Source of the DNA: an uncultured Pelagibacteraceae bacterium
GTDB taxonomy: Bacteria; Pseudomonadota; Alphaproteobacteria; Pelagibacterales; Pelagibacteraceae
DNA: 64,000 nucleotides
Direction of reading: 5' to 3'
Assembly (NCBI GenBank): GCA_902634305.1
Contig: CACPJJ010000003.1
Location: forward strand, 1-64,000
Shown here: in pieces, positions 16,173-25,226 of the stretch
How positions within the stretch are numbered: the first letter of the stretch is position 1
Layout: the number at the start of each line of letters is the position of its first letter
Notes under the pieces: generated by a model
What the model was told of the DNA's origin: nothing
Database searches by the model: none
What the model saw: only the letters and a program-made list of their open reading frames with translations
Program-made: the position numbers and the translations under genes

Positions 16173-19100
16173 ATGTTCATAACAGAATTAAGCATTAGAA
16201 GACCTGTTGTTTCATGGGTAATGTCTTTAATTTTAATTGTATTTGGAATTTTTGTTTTTTGGAAGTTGCCAGTAAGAGAACTTCCATCTGGTATTCAGCC
16301 CCCAGTAGTACAGGTTCAAGTTGATTATGCATCTGCTTCTGCTCCCATAATTGATCAAGAAGTAACACAGGTTTTAGAAGATGTAATTGGTGGTGCAGAA
16401 GGTATTAAAAATATTGATTCTAAATCTTCAAATGGAAGAAGTACAATAAAAGTTGAATTTGATACAAGTATCGACTTAGATAATGCAGCTAATGATATAA
16501 GAGAAAGAGTTGCAAGAGTTGTTGATAACTTACCTTCAGAATCAGACCCACCACAAATACTTAAACAGGCAGCAGGATTTACAACAACAATGTGGTTATC
16601 ACTTTCATCTTCTACTTGGAGTGATTTAGAACTCGGTGATTATGCTGAAAGATATTTGGTAGATACTTTTTCAAGTGTAAAAAATGTTGGCAGAATTTTA
16701 GTTGGTGGACTAAGAGAATTAAGTATTAGAGTCTGGGTAGATCCTATTAAATTAGCAGCAAATGATTTAACTATTCAGGAAGTTGAAAGAGCTCTGAGAG
16801 GTGAAAATATTAGATTACCCGCAGGTACTCTTGAGGCAAATAATATAGATTTAACCTTAAACCTAGACAAATCCTATAATAGCATAGAAACAATCAAACA
16901 ACTTCCAATTAAAAAAACTAATAAAAAAGTCGTGGTATTATCTGATGTTGCAAATATAGAGTTTGGTCCAGTTTCAGAAAAAACTTTATTTAAAGCACAA
17001 AGAAAAGACCAATTAAATTTAAAAACAGTTGGAATTGGAATATATGCAAAAAGTGGGGCATCAACTGTAGAACTTTCTAGAGAAATTAAAAAAAAAATTA
17101 CTGAAGTAAATAAATCCTTACCTAATGGACTAGCACTAGAAGTGGCATTTAATAGAGCCACTTATGTCGGAGCAGCAATTAATGAAGTTTACAAAACTCT
17201 TATAATTGCTTTTGTTTTAGTTGTAATAATTATTTATTTATTTTTAGGAAATTTAAAAGCTGTAATCGTTCCAGCTATAGCCTTGCCAGTAAGTTTAATA
17301 GCTTCATTTCTTGGAATTTACATATTTGGATTGTCAATAAATATTTTTGTTCTTTTAAGTTTTATATTGGCGATTGGTATAATTACTGATGACTCTGTAA
17401 TTATGACAGATGCTATTTATAGAAGAATAGAAAATGGAGAAAGTCCTCTAGTTGCAGCATACAAAGGATCTAAACAAATTACATTTGCAATTATTGCAAC
17501 TACATTAATTCTTATTGCTGTCTTTTTACCACTAATATTTATTGAGGGTATTTCTGGAACTCTATTTAAAGAAACTGCAATAGCTTTATCTTTTTCTATA
17601 GTTGTATCATCCTTTGTTGCTTTAACTTTATCTCCAATGCTAGCAAGTAAATTTCTAAATAAAAAAAATAGTAAAAATTTTGTTATAAGAAAATTTGAAA
17701 AATTTTTCTTAGGTTTTTCAAAATTTTATCAGGAAACATTGGAAGTTTTGGTTAAAAAGACAAAAACTATTTCGATTTTTATTATATTTATAATTATAGC
17801 TTCTGTTTTATTATTTAATTTTTCAAAAAAAGAATTATTACCAATGGAAGATAGAGGGGCTTATCTGGTCATTGGTTTTACTGATGAAGGAAGTTCTTTT
17901 GAGTACACACAAGAAAAAGCTCAAGTTATTGAAAAAAGGCTCATTCCGTTATTACAAGCAGAAGACAGTCCTTATTCACGTTTTATTATGAGAGTGCCTG
18001 GTTTTGGAAGCTCCGCTACTTCATATAATAGCTTTATAATAATTGCTTTACTAGATCATTGGAAAAATAGAAAACAAGATTCTCAAACAGTAATGAGGCA
18101 AGCTATTGGAAAAATTGTTACAGTGCCCCAAGCTGTAGCTTTCCCAATATCTCCTCAGTCAATTAGAGTTTCGAGTTATAACAAGCCAGTTCAAATGGTT
18201 ATTTATGGAAGTACTTATGAAGAATTGGAAAGTATTCAAAATGAAGTAATTGGAAAATTAAGAAGAAATAGAAATTTATCAAGAATAGAGTCTGATTACT
18301 CAAGAAACAAGCCTGAAGTAAAATTAATAATTAATAAAAATAAGGCAAAAGATTTGGGAGTTTCTACTGAAACAATTGGTAAAAGTTTAGAAACACTTTA
18401 TGGAGGTAAAAGGGTTACAACTTTTAATAAATTAGGAAAAGAGTATCCAATAATATTACAACAATATTTGTCAGATAGAAGGAATAAAGAAGGAATATCA
18501 AAAATTTTTGTAAGATCAGATACAACAGGAAAATTAATTTCACTAACAAACCTAGTAAATTTTGAAGAAGAAGGAACAGCAAAAGAATTGTCTAGATATA
18601 ATAGACAAAGAGCAGTGACTATTTCAGCTAATATTTCAGAAAATTATACTCTTTCAGAAGCAATTAAGTACCTAGAGAATATAGTGGCTGAAGTTTCTCC
18701 TAAAAGCCAAATTACATGGAAAGGTAAGTCAGAAGAAATAAAAGAGACAAGCAATGAACTTTTTATTATATTTGCTTTAGCATTATTAACTGCATATCTT
18801 GTTATGGCAGCAACATTTAATTCATTTGTACATCCATTTATAATTATTCTTACGGTTCCTTTGGCAATTTTTGGTGGATTGGTTTTTATTTTATTTTTAA
18901 ATAGTTCAATAAATATCTTCTCACAAATTGCACTAGTTATACTTATTGGAATATCAACTAAAAATAGTATTTTAATAGTTGATTATGCTAATCAAATAAG
19001 AACAACAGGAAAAAATATTGAAACAGCAGTTAAAGAAGCTTGCAGTATAAGGTTCAGACCAATTATCATGACTTCCCTAAGTACTATGATTGCAATGATG

Positions 19101-19295
19101 CCTTTAGTAATTGGAAATATTGGCCCAGGAGCTGGGGAAGGTTCTAGATTAGCAGTTGGTGCTACAATTTTAGGAGGAATGATAATTTCTACGTTCTTTA
19201 CACTTTATGTAACTCCAACAATGTATTTATCTTTAGCAAAGAATACCAAAAGAATAGATGCTGTAGATATAGAGTTAAAAAAAGAACTCCGTTAA
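16173..19295 (+). CDS. RND-family proton-driven efflux pump (AcrB/MexB-like)
   Basis: This is an inner-membrane pump of 1040 residues exporting hydrophobic compounds using the proton gradient. It begins with IRRPVVSWV and has two repeats of a periplasmic porter domain and six membrane helices. The proton relay is present: Asp406-Asp407 in helix 4 (GIITDDSVIM) and Lys930 in helix 10 (IGISTKNSIL), which excludes the lipid/protein-export RNDs. No TolC-like outer-membrane gene is nearby. Its 3' end overlaps the convergent lipoprotein gene by four bases. The substrate is unknown. Confidence 0.94.
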   Translation: MFITELSIRRPVVSWVMSLILIVFGIFVFWKLPVRELPSGIQPPVVQVQVDYASASAPIIDQEVTQVLEDVIGGAEGIKNIDSKSSNGRSTIKVEFDTSIDLDNAANDIRERVARVVDNLPSESDPPQILKQAAGFTTTMWLSLSSSTWSDLELGDYAERYLVDTFSSVKNVGRILVGGLRELSIRVWVDPIKLAANDLTIQEVERALRGENIRLPAGTLEANNIDLTLNLDKSYNSIETIKQLPIKKTNKKVVVLSDVANIEFGPVSEKTLFKAQRKDQLNLKTVGIGIYAKSGASTVELSREIKKKITEVNKSLPNGLALEVAFNRATYVGAAINEVYKTLIIAFVLVVIIIYLFLGNLKAVIVPAIALPVSLIASFLGIYIFGLSINIFVLLSFILAIGIITDDSVIMTDAIYRRIENGESPLVAAYKGSKQITFAIIATTLILIAVFLPLIFIEGISGTLFKETAIALSFSIVVSSFVALTLSPMLASKFLNKKNSKNFVIRKFEKFFLGFSKFYQETLEVLVKKTKTISIFIIFIIIASVLLFNFSKKELLPMEDRGAYLVIGFTDEGSSFEYTQEKAQVIEKRLIPLLQAEDSPYSRFIMRVPGFGSSATSYNSFIIIALLDHWKNRKQDSQTVMRQAIGKIVTVPQAVAFPISPQSIRVSSYNKPVQMVIYGSTYEELESIQNEVIGKLRRNRNLSRIESDYSRNKPEVKLIINKNKAKDLGVSTETIGKSLETLYGGKRVTTFNKLGKEYPIILQQYLSDRRNKEGISKIFVRSDTTGKLISLTNLVNFEEEGTAKELSRYNRQRAVTISANISENYTLSEAIKYLENIVAEVSPKSQITWKGKSEEIKETSNELFIIFALALLTAYLVMAATFNSFVHPFIIILTVPLAIFGGLVFILFLNSSINIFSQIALVILIGISTKNSILIVDYANQIRTTGKNIETAVKEACSIRFRPIIMTSLSTMIAMMPLVIGNIGPGAGEGSRLAVGATILGGMIISTFFTLYVTPTMYLSLAKNTKRIDAVDIELKKELR

Positions 19296-19891
19296 AAAAT
19301 AATATATTTATTTGTACTTAATACATTTTTGCATTTAGCAAGTTGATTTTTATATTTTGAGGATTGTTTTTCTACTTTTTTTGCAATTAATATAATTTTA
19401 TTATTACTTTTATAATTTTTATAATTTCCCCAGCCTTCATGATAAGCAATATATTGTCTAAAAACATCTTTCTTAGATATTTTTAATATCTTTGAACTTT
19501 TATTTGTATACCATCCAATAAAGTCAACACTATCTTTAAATCTTGCTCTAGTAGCTAAAGGTTTATTATTTTCTTTTTTGTACTGTTCCCACGTGCCCTT
19601 AACTGCTTGGGAGTAACCAAAAGAACTTGATGGTCTCTTATATGGAATTACTTTAAAAAGTTTATGACGTGGAGGTTTTGCAAGCCAATCAAAATCTGAC
19701 TCCATTTTAATAAAAGCTAGTTGCAAATGAACTGGGGTCCCCCATTTTTTCTCAGTTTTTTTAACATGCTTATACCAAAAATATCGTTCAGTAAATATTG
19801 AACAACCATCAGTCGTATTTTTAGGGATAGATGAACAGGCATTAAGGAACAAAAATAATATTAAAATTATTAATTTATTAAATCGAATCAC
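19292..19891 (-). CDS. Lytic-transglycosylase-like lipoprotein
   Basis: The 199-residue lipoprotein has a signal ending in the lipobox LNAC (Cys19). The mature part resembles the SLT fold: the catalytic-Glu segment IKMESDFDW (Glu64), then SSSFGYSQAVKGTWEQY, which matches the G-x-x-Q and W elements of the goose-lysozyme-like transglycosylases, and YIAYHEGWGNY. It would cut peptidoglycan glycan strands at the envelope. No LysM or other wall-binding domain is visible. The enzymatic call rests on motif placement only. Confidence 0.78.
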   Translation of the reverse strand: MIRFNKLIILILFLFLNACSSIPKNTTDGCSIFTERYFWYKHVKKTEKKWGTPVHLQLAFIKMESDFDWLAKPPRHKLFKVIPYKRPSSSFGYSQAVKGTWEQYKKENNKPLATRARFKDSVDFIGWYTNKSSKILKISKKDVFRQYIAYHEGWGNYKNYKSNNKIILIAKKVEKQSSKYKNQLAKCKNVLSTNKYIIF

Positions 19892-19905
19892 ATTTAATTT
19901 ATAGA

Positions 19906-20430
19906 TTATTTATTATTTTTTCTCCATTCCCAAGGCATTTGAAAATCACCTTGCCAAATGCCTTTTTTATTTTTTTTTGCTATTTTTTCAATTTCAATAT
20001 AATTTTTAGAATATTTCCTATATGCAACTGCGTAACCATTTTTAACAAGCCATGAATTAATATTAATTTTATCTTTAAAGCATGTGCCTAAATATCTTCC
20101 AAAAAAATCTTTTTTTTCTTCAACTTTACAAAAGATAATATGGTTTTTGGTAAATTTTAGTAATTTTTTTTTTGATAATTTTCCACAAAAATATTTTTTT
20201 TTTAAAGAAAAAAAATTGAAATCTATAAAATTTTTTTTACATGTTTGTTCTATTTCTGGCGCATCTATTCCTGAAAGTCTTATTTTATTAGAAGAAATTT
20301 TAATTGTATCTCCGTCTGTTATAACAGCTGCTCCTGAAAAAATTATTTCCGATTTTACTGGATTAAAAAAAATAAAAAAACAAAATAAGTATTTAAGAAA
20401 AGTCTTTTTTTGCAAGTTCCATTTTTTCAT
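19906..20430 (-). CDS. Secreted thermonuclease-like (SNase) protein
   Basis: The 174-residue protein has an N-terminal hydrophobic signal (FLKYLFCFFIFFNPVKS) and a staphylococcal-nuclease fold: VITDGDTIKI, IRLSGIDAPEIEQ, FFGRYLGTC, WLVKNGYAVAYRKY and a C-terminal GIWQGDFQMPWEWR. The Asp, Arg and Glu positions expected for metal and phosphate binding are mostly in place. It would degrade nucleic acids in the periplasm. Its start overlaps the preceding zeta-inhibitor gene by 38 bases; a TTG at 20415 is an alternative start. Confidence 0.85.
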   Translation of the reverse strand: MKKWNLQKKTFLKYLFCFFIFFNPVKSEIIFSGAAVITDGDTIKISSNKIRLSGIDAPEIEQTCKKNFIDFNFFSLKKKYFCGKLSKKKLLKFTKNHIIFCKVEEKKDFFGRYLGTCFKDKININSWLVKNGYAVAYRKYSKNYIEIEKIAKKNKKGIWQGDFQMPWEWRKNNK

Positions 20431-20701
20431 TCATTTTATTTCTAATATCATCATCACTTATATTATAATCTTTTAAATCTAATTTTATTTTCCTAAAAAC
20501 ATCTTCATCACCAGCTTCGGCAAAATCAGCTTTAATTACAGATTGAATATATTCTTTTTCTTTTTCCTCATTATAACCTAGAATTTTAGCAGCCCACTGA
20601 CCAATATATTTATTTCTTCTAGCACTTACTTTAAATTGAAGCTCTTGATCATGTGCATATTTTTTTTCAAAACTTTTCTCTCTTTCATCAAATGAACTCA
20701 T
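20393..20701 (-). CDS. F1F0-ATPase zeta inhibitor subunit (DUF1476)
   Basis: This small alphaproteobacterial protein in Paracoccus binds the F1 head and blocks ATP hydrolysis. It has 102 residues from the ATG at 20701: SSFDEREKSFEKKYAHDQEL at the start, then the conserved KVSARRNKYIGQWAAKILGY and the KADFAEAGDEDVFRKI helix. An ATG four codons earlier would enlarge the overlap with the VanZ-like gene; the chosen one leaves a four-base overlap. It lies some 33 kb from the atp operon of this window. Confidence 0.9.
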   Translation of the reverse strand: MSSFDEREKSFEKKYAHDQELQFKVSARRNKYIGQWAAKILGYNEEKEKEYIQSVIKADFAEAGDEDVFRKIKLDLKDYNISDDDIRNKMNEKMELAKKDFS

Positions 20702-21078
20702 TTTTTTCTCCAATAATTAAATAAAATTAATATTAAAATAGGCACTAAAACTCCAATGATATTACCAAATAAATCAGAAAATTGAAATGATCTGTTAGGT
20801 ATAAAAAAATGTAATAATTCTAGAAATATAGAAATTAAAATTAAATATATAATAATAATTTTTAAGTTGTTTGAATAACTAATTAAACCCAGAGAAGATA
20901 ACAAAAGAAAAACATATACATGATTAGATGAAATAGAAAAAAGGCTTGGAAAAAAATCTGCTGATAATCGTGGTTGTTTTGAAATATCTTTATAAATTAA
21001 AAAACCCAATAAACTTCCTGGATAAACATATAAAAATACAAATATAGTGTTTAAAATATGAAATATTATTTTTATCAT
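20698..21078 (-). CDS. VanZ-like small membrane protein
   Basis: The 126-residue protein has four hydrophobic segments, with the VanZ-family pattern in the last half: ELLHFFIPNRSFQFSDLFGNIIG, i.e. E....F.P.R...F.D...N..G. The function of VanZ-like proteins outside glycopeptide resistance is not known. It overlaps the zeta-inhibitor gene by four bases and is divergent from gpmA. Confidence 0.75.
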   Translation of the reverse strand: MIKIIFHILNTIFVFLYVYPGSLLGFLIYKDISKQPRLSADFFPSLFSISSNHVYVFLLLSSLGLISYSNNLKIIIIYLILISIFLELLHFFIPNRSFQFSDLFGNIIGVLVPILILILFNYWRKK

Positions 21079-21110
21079 TACTAAATTTATCTTATAATTA
21101 AATTTAAACT

Positions 21111-21827
21111 ATGAGTCATTTAATTTTAGTAAGACACGGCCAAAGTGAGTGGAATTTACAGAAAAAATTCACTGGATGGGTAGATGTTGAATTAGCACCA
21201 AATGGAAAATTAGAAGCTTGTAAGGCTGGCGAGCTTATTAAAGAACTTAATTTAAATTTAGATTATTTTTTTTGTTCTTATCAAAAAAGAGCGATAGAAA
21301 CTTTAAACTTAATATTAAATACTTTAAGAATTAAAAATACTGATGTAATCAAAGCCTGGGAACTCAATGAAAGACACTATGGTGCTTTAACCGGTCTTAA
21401 TAAAGATGAAATGAAAAAAGCTTTAGGAGAAGACAAAGTTTTAGAATTTAGAAGATCTTGGGATACTAGACCAAAACCATTAAATAAAAATAACCCTTAT
21501 CATCCTATTAATATTGAAATTTATAAAAATATACCAAAAGATAAAATTCCTGATACCGAGTCTTTGAAAGATACTTATGAAAGAGTAATTCCTTATTTTA
21601 AAAAAAATATTATAGATAAACTAAATAAAAATATAATTATTGCAGCTCATGGAAATTCGATCAGGGCTTTATGTAAATATTTATTTAATATAAATAATGA
21701 AAAAATTTCAAAGTTAGAAATTCCAACTGGAAATCCTTTACTAATCAAATTCGATAATAATAAAAAAGTTAAAGAAGCTTTATATTTAGATAAAAAGAGA
21801 GCAAACGAATTAATTATTTTTAACTAA
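21111..21827 (+). CDS. gpmA: 2,3-bisphosphoglycerate-dependent phosphoglycerate mutase
   Basis: It interconverts 3- and 2-phosphoglycerate in glycolysis and gluconeogenesis. In 238 residues, the phosphohistidine motif is LVRHGQSEWN (His9), followed by FTGWVDVELAPNGK, ERHYGALTGLNK and the second active-site His in AAHGNSIRAL. Length and motifs match the cofactor-dependent GpmA rather than smaller phosphatase-like relatives. Its last 18 bases overlap the convergent murU gene. Confidence 0.95.
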   Translation: MSHLILVRHGQSEWNLQKKFTGWVDVELAPNGKLEACKAGELIKELNLNLDYFFCSYQKRAIETLNLILNTLRIKNTDVIKAWELNERHYGALTGLNKDEMKKALGEDKVLEFRRSWDTRPKPLNKNNPYHPINIEIYKNIPKDKIPDTESLKDTYERVIPYFKKNIIDKLNKNIIIAAHGNSIRALCKYLFNINNEKISKLEIPTGNPLLIKFDNNKKVKEALYLDKKRANELIIFN

Positions 21828-22508
21828 TTTATTGTAAATTTCCAAATCAGTTAAATGAATAAAATGTTCTTTACTTTCAAAACCATACAACATTTTATTT
21901 TTTATTGCATAATCCCAAATTTTAGTAACTGAAAATGGCATCACTTTTTCATTTTTAAATAAACTTTTATTAATAATTTGCAAACCTGTATATATAAACT
22001 TATTCTCTATATTTTTTAATAGCAGTTCATCACTTAATGAAAAATCACCTTTCATTCTTTTATCAAAGCTATTTTCTTTATTAACAATCATTAATAAATT
22101 TTTTATTTTTTTTTCAAAGTAGTGGCTAATCATATTTAATGTTGTTTCTAAATAATTCTCACCCCACATAGTATCTGGATTTAAAATAATAAAATCATTT
22201 TCATCTGATCTATTAATCAGATTTAAAATTCCACCTCCTGTATCTAAAATTTCATTTCCATCATTAAAAATTTCAATATTTGAATTTGATTTATAGTTTG
22301 AAACAAAATTTTGAATATGGTCATGAAGATAAAATGTATTAATTTTTATATTTTTTATCTCTAATTTTTCTAAAAAATTTATTGAATTTTCCAATAAAGT
22401 TATTTCATTAATTTTAATTAAAGGCTTTGGAATTTTTAAGGTTATTGGATTTAAACGTTTTCCATAACCAGCACACAGAATTATTCCAGTGTTAATTTTC
22501 ATATTCAT
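21810..22508 (-). CDS. murU: MurU-type nucleotidyltransferase (MurNAc-1-phosphate uridylyltransferase)
   Basis: It probably turns MurNAc-1-phosphate and UTP into UDP-MurNAc in peptidoglycan recycling. In 232 residues, the sugar-nucleotidyltransferase signature is ILCAGYGKRLNPITLKIPKPL, followed by EILDTGGGI and FIILNPDTMWG (metal-binding Asp). It follows amgK with a 17-base overlap, as in the amgK-murU pairs of other proteobacteria. By sequence alone a mannose-1-phosphate guanylyltransferase cannot be excluded; the neighbour decides the call. An in-frame ATG six bases later is an alternative start. Confidence 0.82.
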   Translation of the reverse strand: MNMKINTGIILCAGYGKRLNPITLKIPKPLIKINEITLLENSINFLEKLEIKNIKINTFYLHDHIQNFVSNYKSNSNIEIFNDGNEILDTGGGILNLINRSDENDFIILNPDTMWGENYLETTLNMISHYFEKKIKNLLMIVNKENSFDKRMKGDFSLSDELLLKNIENKFIYTGLQIINKSLFKNEKVMPFSVTKIWDYAIKNKMLYGFESKEHFIHLTDLEIYNKLVKNN

Positions 22509-23442
22509 TTCTTTTTTTTTGTGAAAAATATTTATCTAAAATAGTTTTTAGTTCTATAAATTTTTTATTTTTTTCTGTTCTTTGCTCAATTAACTTCCAT
22601 GCATATGGTATTAATTTTAAATAATTATTTTTTTTATCTCTAATTGATAATCTAGTAAAAATTCCAATTATTTTTAAATTTCTTAAAATTGATAAAATTT
22701 CAAAATCATTTTTAAAATTCTCAATATTTATTTTTTTATTATTTTTAATATACTCTTCAAAGATATCTTGTTTTAGTCTTGTGCTAGTTTTTAATCTCAC
22801 ATCATCTATTAATGAAGCAAGATCATAAGCTTTATTTCCATAAACAGCGTCTTGGCTATCTATAATACATAACTTTTTATTTTTAATCATTAAATTAGAA
22901 ACATGAAAATCTCTGTGAACAAATGTTTCACTCCTACATTTAATTTTATTTATTAAACTCTTTAAAACTAAGATTAATTTTTTTTTTAAAAAAGTTTGTT
23001 TTTTTTTATTTATTTTATTTGGAACATACCAATCCAAAAATAATTTTACTTCATCAAAAAGAATTTTTTTTGAATATTTAGGTACATTATAACTTGAACC
23101 TAAAAAAGTTTTTATTCTTGTAGTCTTTATTTTTTGAATTGAATTTAATAGTTTAATTATTTTTTTATAATAAATTAATTTATTTTTATTATTTTTTTTT
23201 ATTATTTGATAAACGGTAGTGTTACCAAAGTCTTCTATATGAATATTTTTTGATTTATAATTTTGAGTAACTAACTTTGGTGCCTTAATTTTATTTTTAA
23301 TTAAGATTTTATTAATTGCATCATAAATTAATAAATTTTTTCTAGTCTCTTTTTTGCTAACCACAATAATAATATTGTTGTACCTATAAAATTTTCTAAA
23401 AGAAGCATCTCCAGATAAAGATTCAAGTTTATTTAAATTCAT
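22492..23442 (-). CDS. amgK: Anomeric MurNAc/GlcNAc kinase (aminoglycoside-phosphotransferase fold)
   Basis: It likely phosphorylates recovered MurNAc at C1 to feed MurU. In 316 residues with a kinase fold, the N-terminal segment is GDASFRKFYR, a hinge follows at IHIEDFGNTTV, the catalytic loop is FVHRDFHVSNLM (Asp near residue 177), and the metal-binding segment is IDSQDAVYGNKAYDLASLIDD. The order tsaE-amgK-murU is common in alphaproteobacteria. It overlaps both neighbours by 14-17 bases, suggesting translational coupling. Confidence 0.83.
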   Translation of the reverse strand: MNLNKLESLSGDASFRKFYRYNNIIIVVSKKETRKNLLIYDAINKILIKNKIKAPKLVTQNYKSKNIHIEDFGNTTVYQIIKKNNKNKLIYYKKIIKLLNSIQKIKTTRIKTFLGSSYNVPKYSKKILFDEVKLFLDWYVPNKINKKKQTFLKKKLILVLKSLINKIKCRSETFVHRDFHVSNLMIKNKKLCIIDSQDAVYGNKAYDLASLIDDVRLKTSTRLKQDIFEEYIKNNKKINIENFKNDFEILSILRNLKIIGIFTRLSIRDKKNNYLKLIPYAWKLIEQRTEKNKKFIELKTILDKYFSQKKRNEYEN

Positions 23443-23908
23443 TAATTATTTCTTTTCTGTATTCAGAAAATATTTCTAAATATCTTCGCTGAAAATCATC
23501 TTCATAACTAAAATATAATTCAATTATTTTTTTAGGTTTATCAAAAATTATCTCTGGCCATTCAACTAAAGTAATCATTTCTGAATTATCTTCAAATATT
23601 CCAATATTGTATAGTTCTTTTGCATCTTTAATTTTAAACAAATCATAATGATTTATAACAATCTCATTAATTTTATATTCATTTACAATATTAAATGTTG
23701 GACTTGGAACTTCTGTTGTTTTGAGTTCGCTTTTGTTTTGTAAATTGTTAATTAGATGTTTAATAAATGTTGTTTTACCTACACCTATTTCTCCATAGAA
23801 AAAAATTATATCTCCCTTTTTAATAAAATTAGAAAATTTTTTAGAAATAGATTCTGTATTTTTTTCTAAACTAATATCAATCTTGCTACTTTTAGTAGCG
23901 ATAGGCAT
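23429..23908 (-). CDS. tsaE: tRNA threonylcarbamoyladenosine biosynthesis ATPase TsaE
   Basis: It works with TsaB and TsaD to make t6A37 in ANN-reading tRNAs. About 159 residues with a P-loop [27 protein letters not shown] and LVEWPE, the usual TsaE order. The open frame begins at 23926; the ATG at 23908 is chosen because it reduces overlap with ahcY to 17 bases and still leaves the expected N-terminal strand. TsaB and TsaD are not in the window. Confidence 0.88.
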   Translation of the reverse strand: MPIATKSSKIDISLEKNTESISKKFSNFIKKGDIIFFYGEIGVGKTTFIKHLINNLQNKSELKTTEVPSPTFNIVNEYKINEIVINHYDLFKIKDAKELYNIGIFEDNSEMITLVEWPEIIFDKPKKIIELYFSYEDDFQRRYLEIFSEYRKEIINEFK

Positions 23909-25178
23909 CTGGTTTGTAAGGTCCATCGGGCGTTACACTAATATAGTCCGCCTGGTCTTTAGACATTTTTGTTAGTTTGGCTCCTACTTTTTCTAAGTGC
24001 AATCTTGCTACTTTTTCATCAAGATGTTTTGGCAAAACGTAAACTTTTTTTTCATACTTATCTGAATTATTCCATAATTCTATCTGAGCAGTTACCTGGT
24101 TTGTAAACGAAGCGCTCATTACAAAACTTGGATGTCCTGTTGCACAACCTAAGTTAACCAGTCTTCCTTCAGCAAGTAATATTATTCTTTTTTTACTTGG
24201 TAAAGTTATTTCGTGAACTTGTGGCTTAATTTCATCCCATTTATAATTTTTTAATGCTTCAACTTGAATTTCATTATCAAAGTGTCCAATATTGCAAAGT
24301 ATTGCTCTATCTTTCATTTCTCTCATATGATCAGCTGTCACTATGTCTTTGTTACCTGTGGCAGTAACAACTATATCTGCCTCTTTAATCATTTCGTCCA
24401 TTAGCACAACTTCGTAGCCTTCCATTGCAGCTTGCAGAGCGCATATTGGATCAGTTTCAGTTACCATTACTCTTGCTCCGCTTTGCCTTAATGAAGCAGC
24501 ACTTCCTTTTCCAACATCTCCAAATCCTGCAACAATCGCAACTTTTCCAGACATCATAACATCTGTGGCTCTTTTTATTCCATCTACTAAACTTTCTCTA
24601 CAGCCATATAAATTATCAAATTTAGACTTTGTAACCGAATCATTTACGTTAATCGCAGGAACTAACAATGTTCCCTGTGCTTCCATCTTTTTAAGTGCTA
24701 GTACTCCGGTTGTTGTTTCCTCAGATAATCCTTTAATATCTTTTAATAAATTCTTGTAATCTTTATGCATAAGCGCAGTTAAATCGCCCCCATCATCAAG
24801 AATCATATTTGGTTTCCAATCTTTTTTTCCTTCAATCGTTTGTTTTACACACCACCAATATTCTTCCTCAGTCTCACCTTTCCATGCAAAAACTGGTATG
24901 CCTACCTTAGCAATAGCTGCTGCTGCGTGATCCTGTGTTGAAAAAATATTACATGAAGACCACCTTACTTCCGCTCCTAAATCTACAAGAGTTTCGATAA
25001 GAACTGCAGTTTGAATTGTCATGTGAAGGCATCCTAAAATTCTTGCACCTTTAAGAGGACTTTTTCCTTTATACTCTTTTCTTAATGCCATCAGTCCAGG
25101 CATCTCGGTCTCTGCCAAAGAGATTTCTTTTCTCCCAAATTCTGCTTGTGATATATCTTTAACTTTATAATCGCTCAT
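23892..25178 (-). CDS. ahcY: Adenosylhomocysteinase (S-adenosylhomocysteine hydrolase)
   Basis: It splits S-adenosylhomocysteine into adenosine and homocysteine, closing the methylation cycle. In 428 residues: substrate-binding [28 protein letters not shown], the NAD fold [23 protein letters not shown], and the C-terminal [18 protein letters not shown] with YKPDAYRY at the end, all diagnostic. The 48-base upstream gap shows no aptamer-like structure. Homocysteine made here joins methionine metabolism, which is also served by metX-metW elsewhere in this window. Confidence 0.97.
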   Translation of the reverse strand: MSDYKVKDISQAEFGRKEISLAETEMPGLMALRKEYKGKSPLKGARILGCLHMTIQTAVLIETLVDLGAEVRWSSCNIFSTQDHAAAAIAKVGIPVFAWKGETEEEYWWCVKQTIEGKKDWKPNMILDDGGDLTALMHKDYKNLLKDIKGLSEETTTGVLALKKMEAQGTLLVPAINVNDSVTKSKFDNLYGCRESLVDGIKRATDVMMSGKVAIVAGFGDVGKGSAASLRQSGARVMVTETDPICALQAAMEGYEVVLMDEMIKEADIVVTATGNKDIVTADHMREMKDRAILCNIGHFDNEIQVEALKNYKWDEIKPQVHEITLPSKKRIILLAEGRLVNLGCATGHPSFVMSASFTNQVTAQIELWNNSDKYEKKVYVLPKHLDEKVARLHLEKVGAKLTKMSKDQADYISVTPDGPYKPDAYRY

Positions 25179-25226
25179 GAAGAACGCCTTTTAACAACTT
25201 TATAAAATTTTATCAACTAATAATGA

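Noticed and set aside
25179-25226. Possible SAH or SAM riboswitch in front of ahcY
   Set aside because: The gap is only 48 bases, AT-rich, and shows neither the SAM-II loop and pseudoknot strands nor a GC-rich SAH aptamer.
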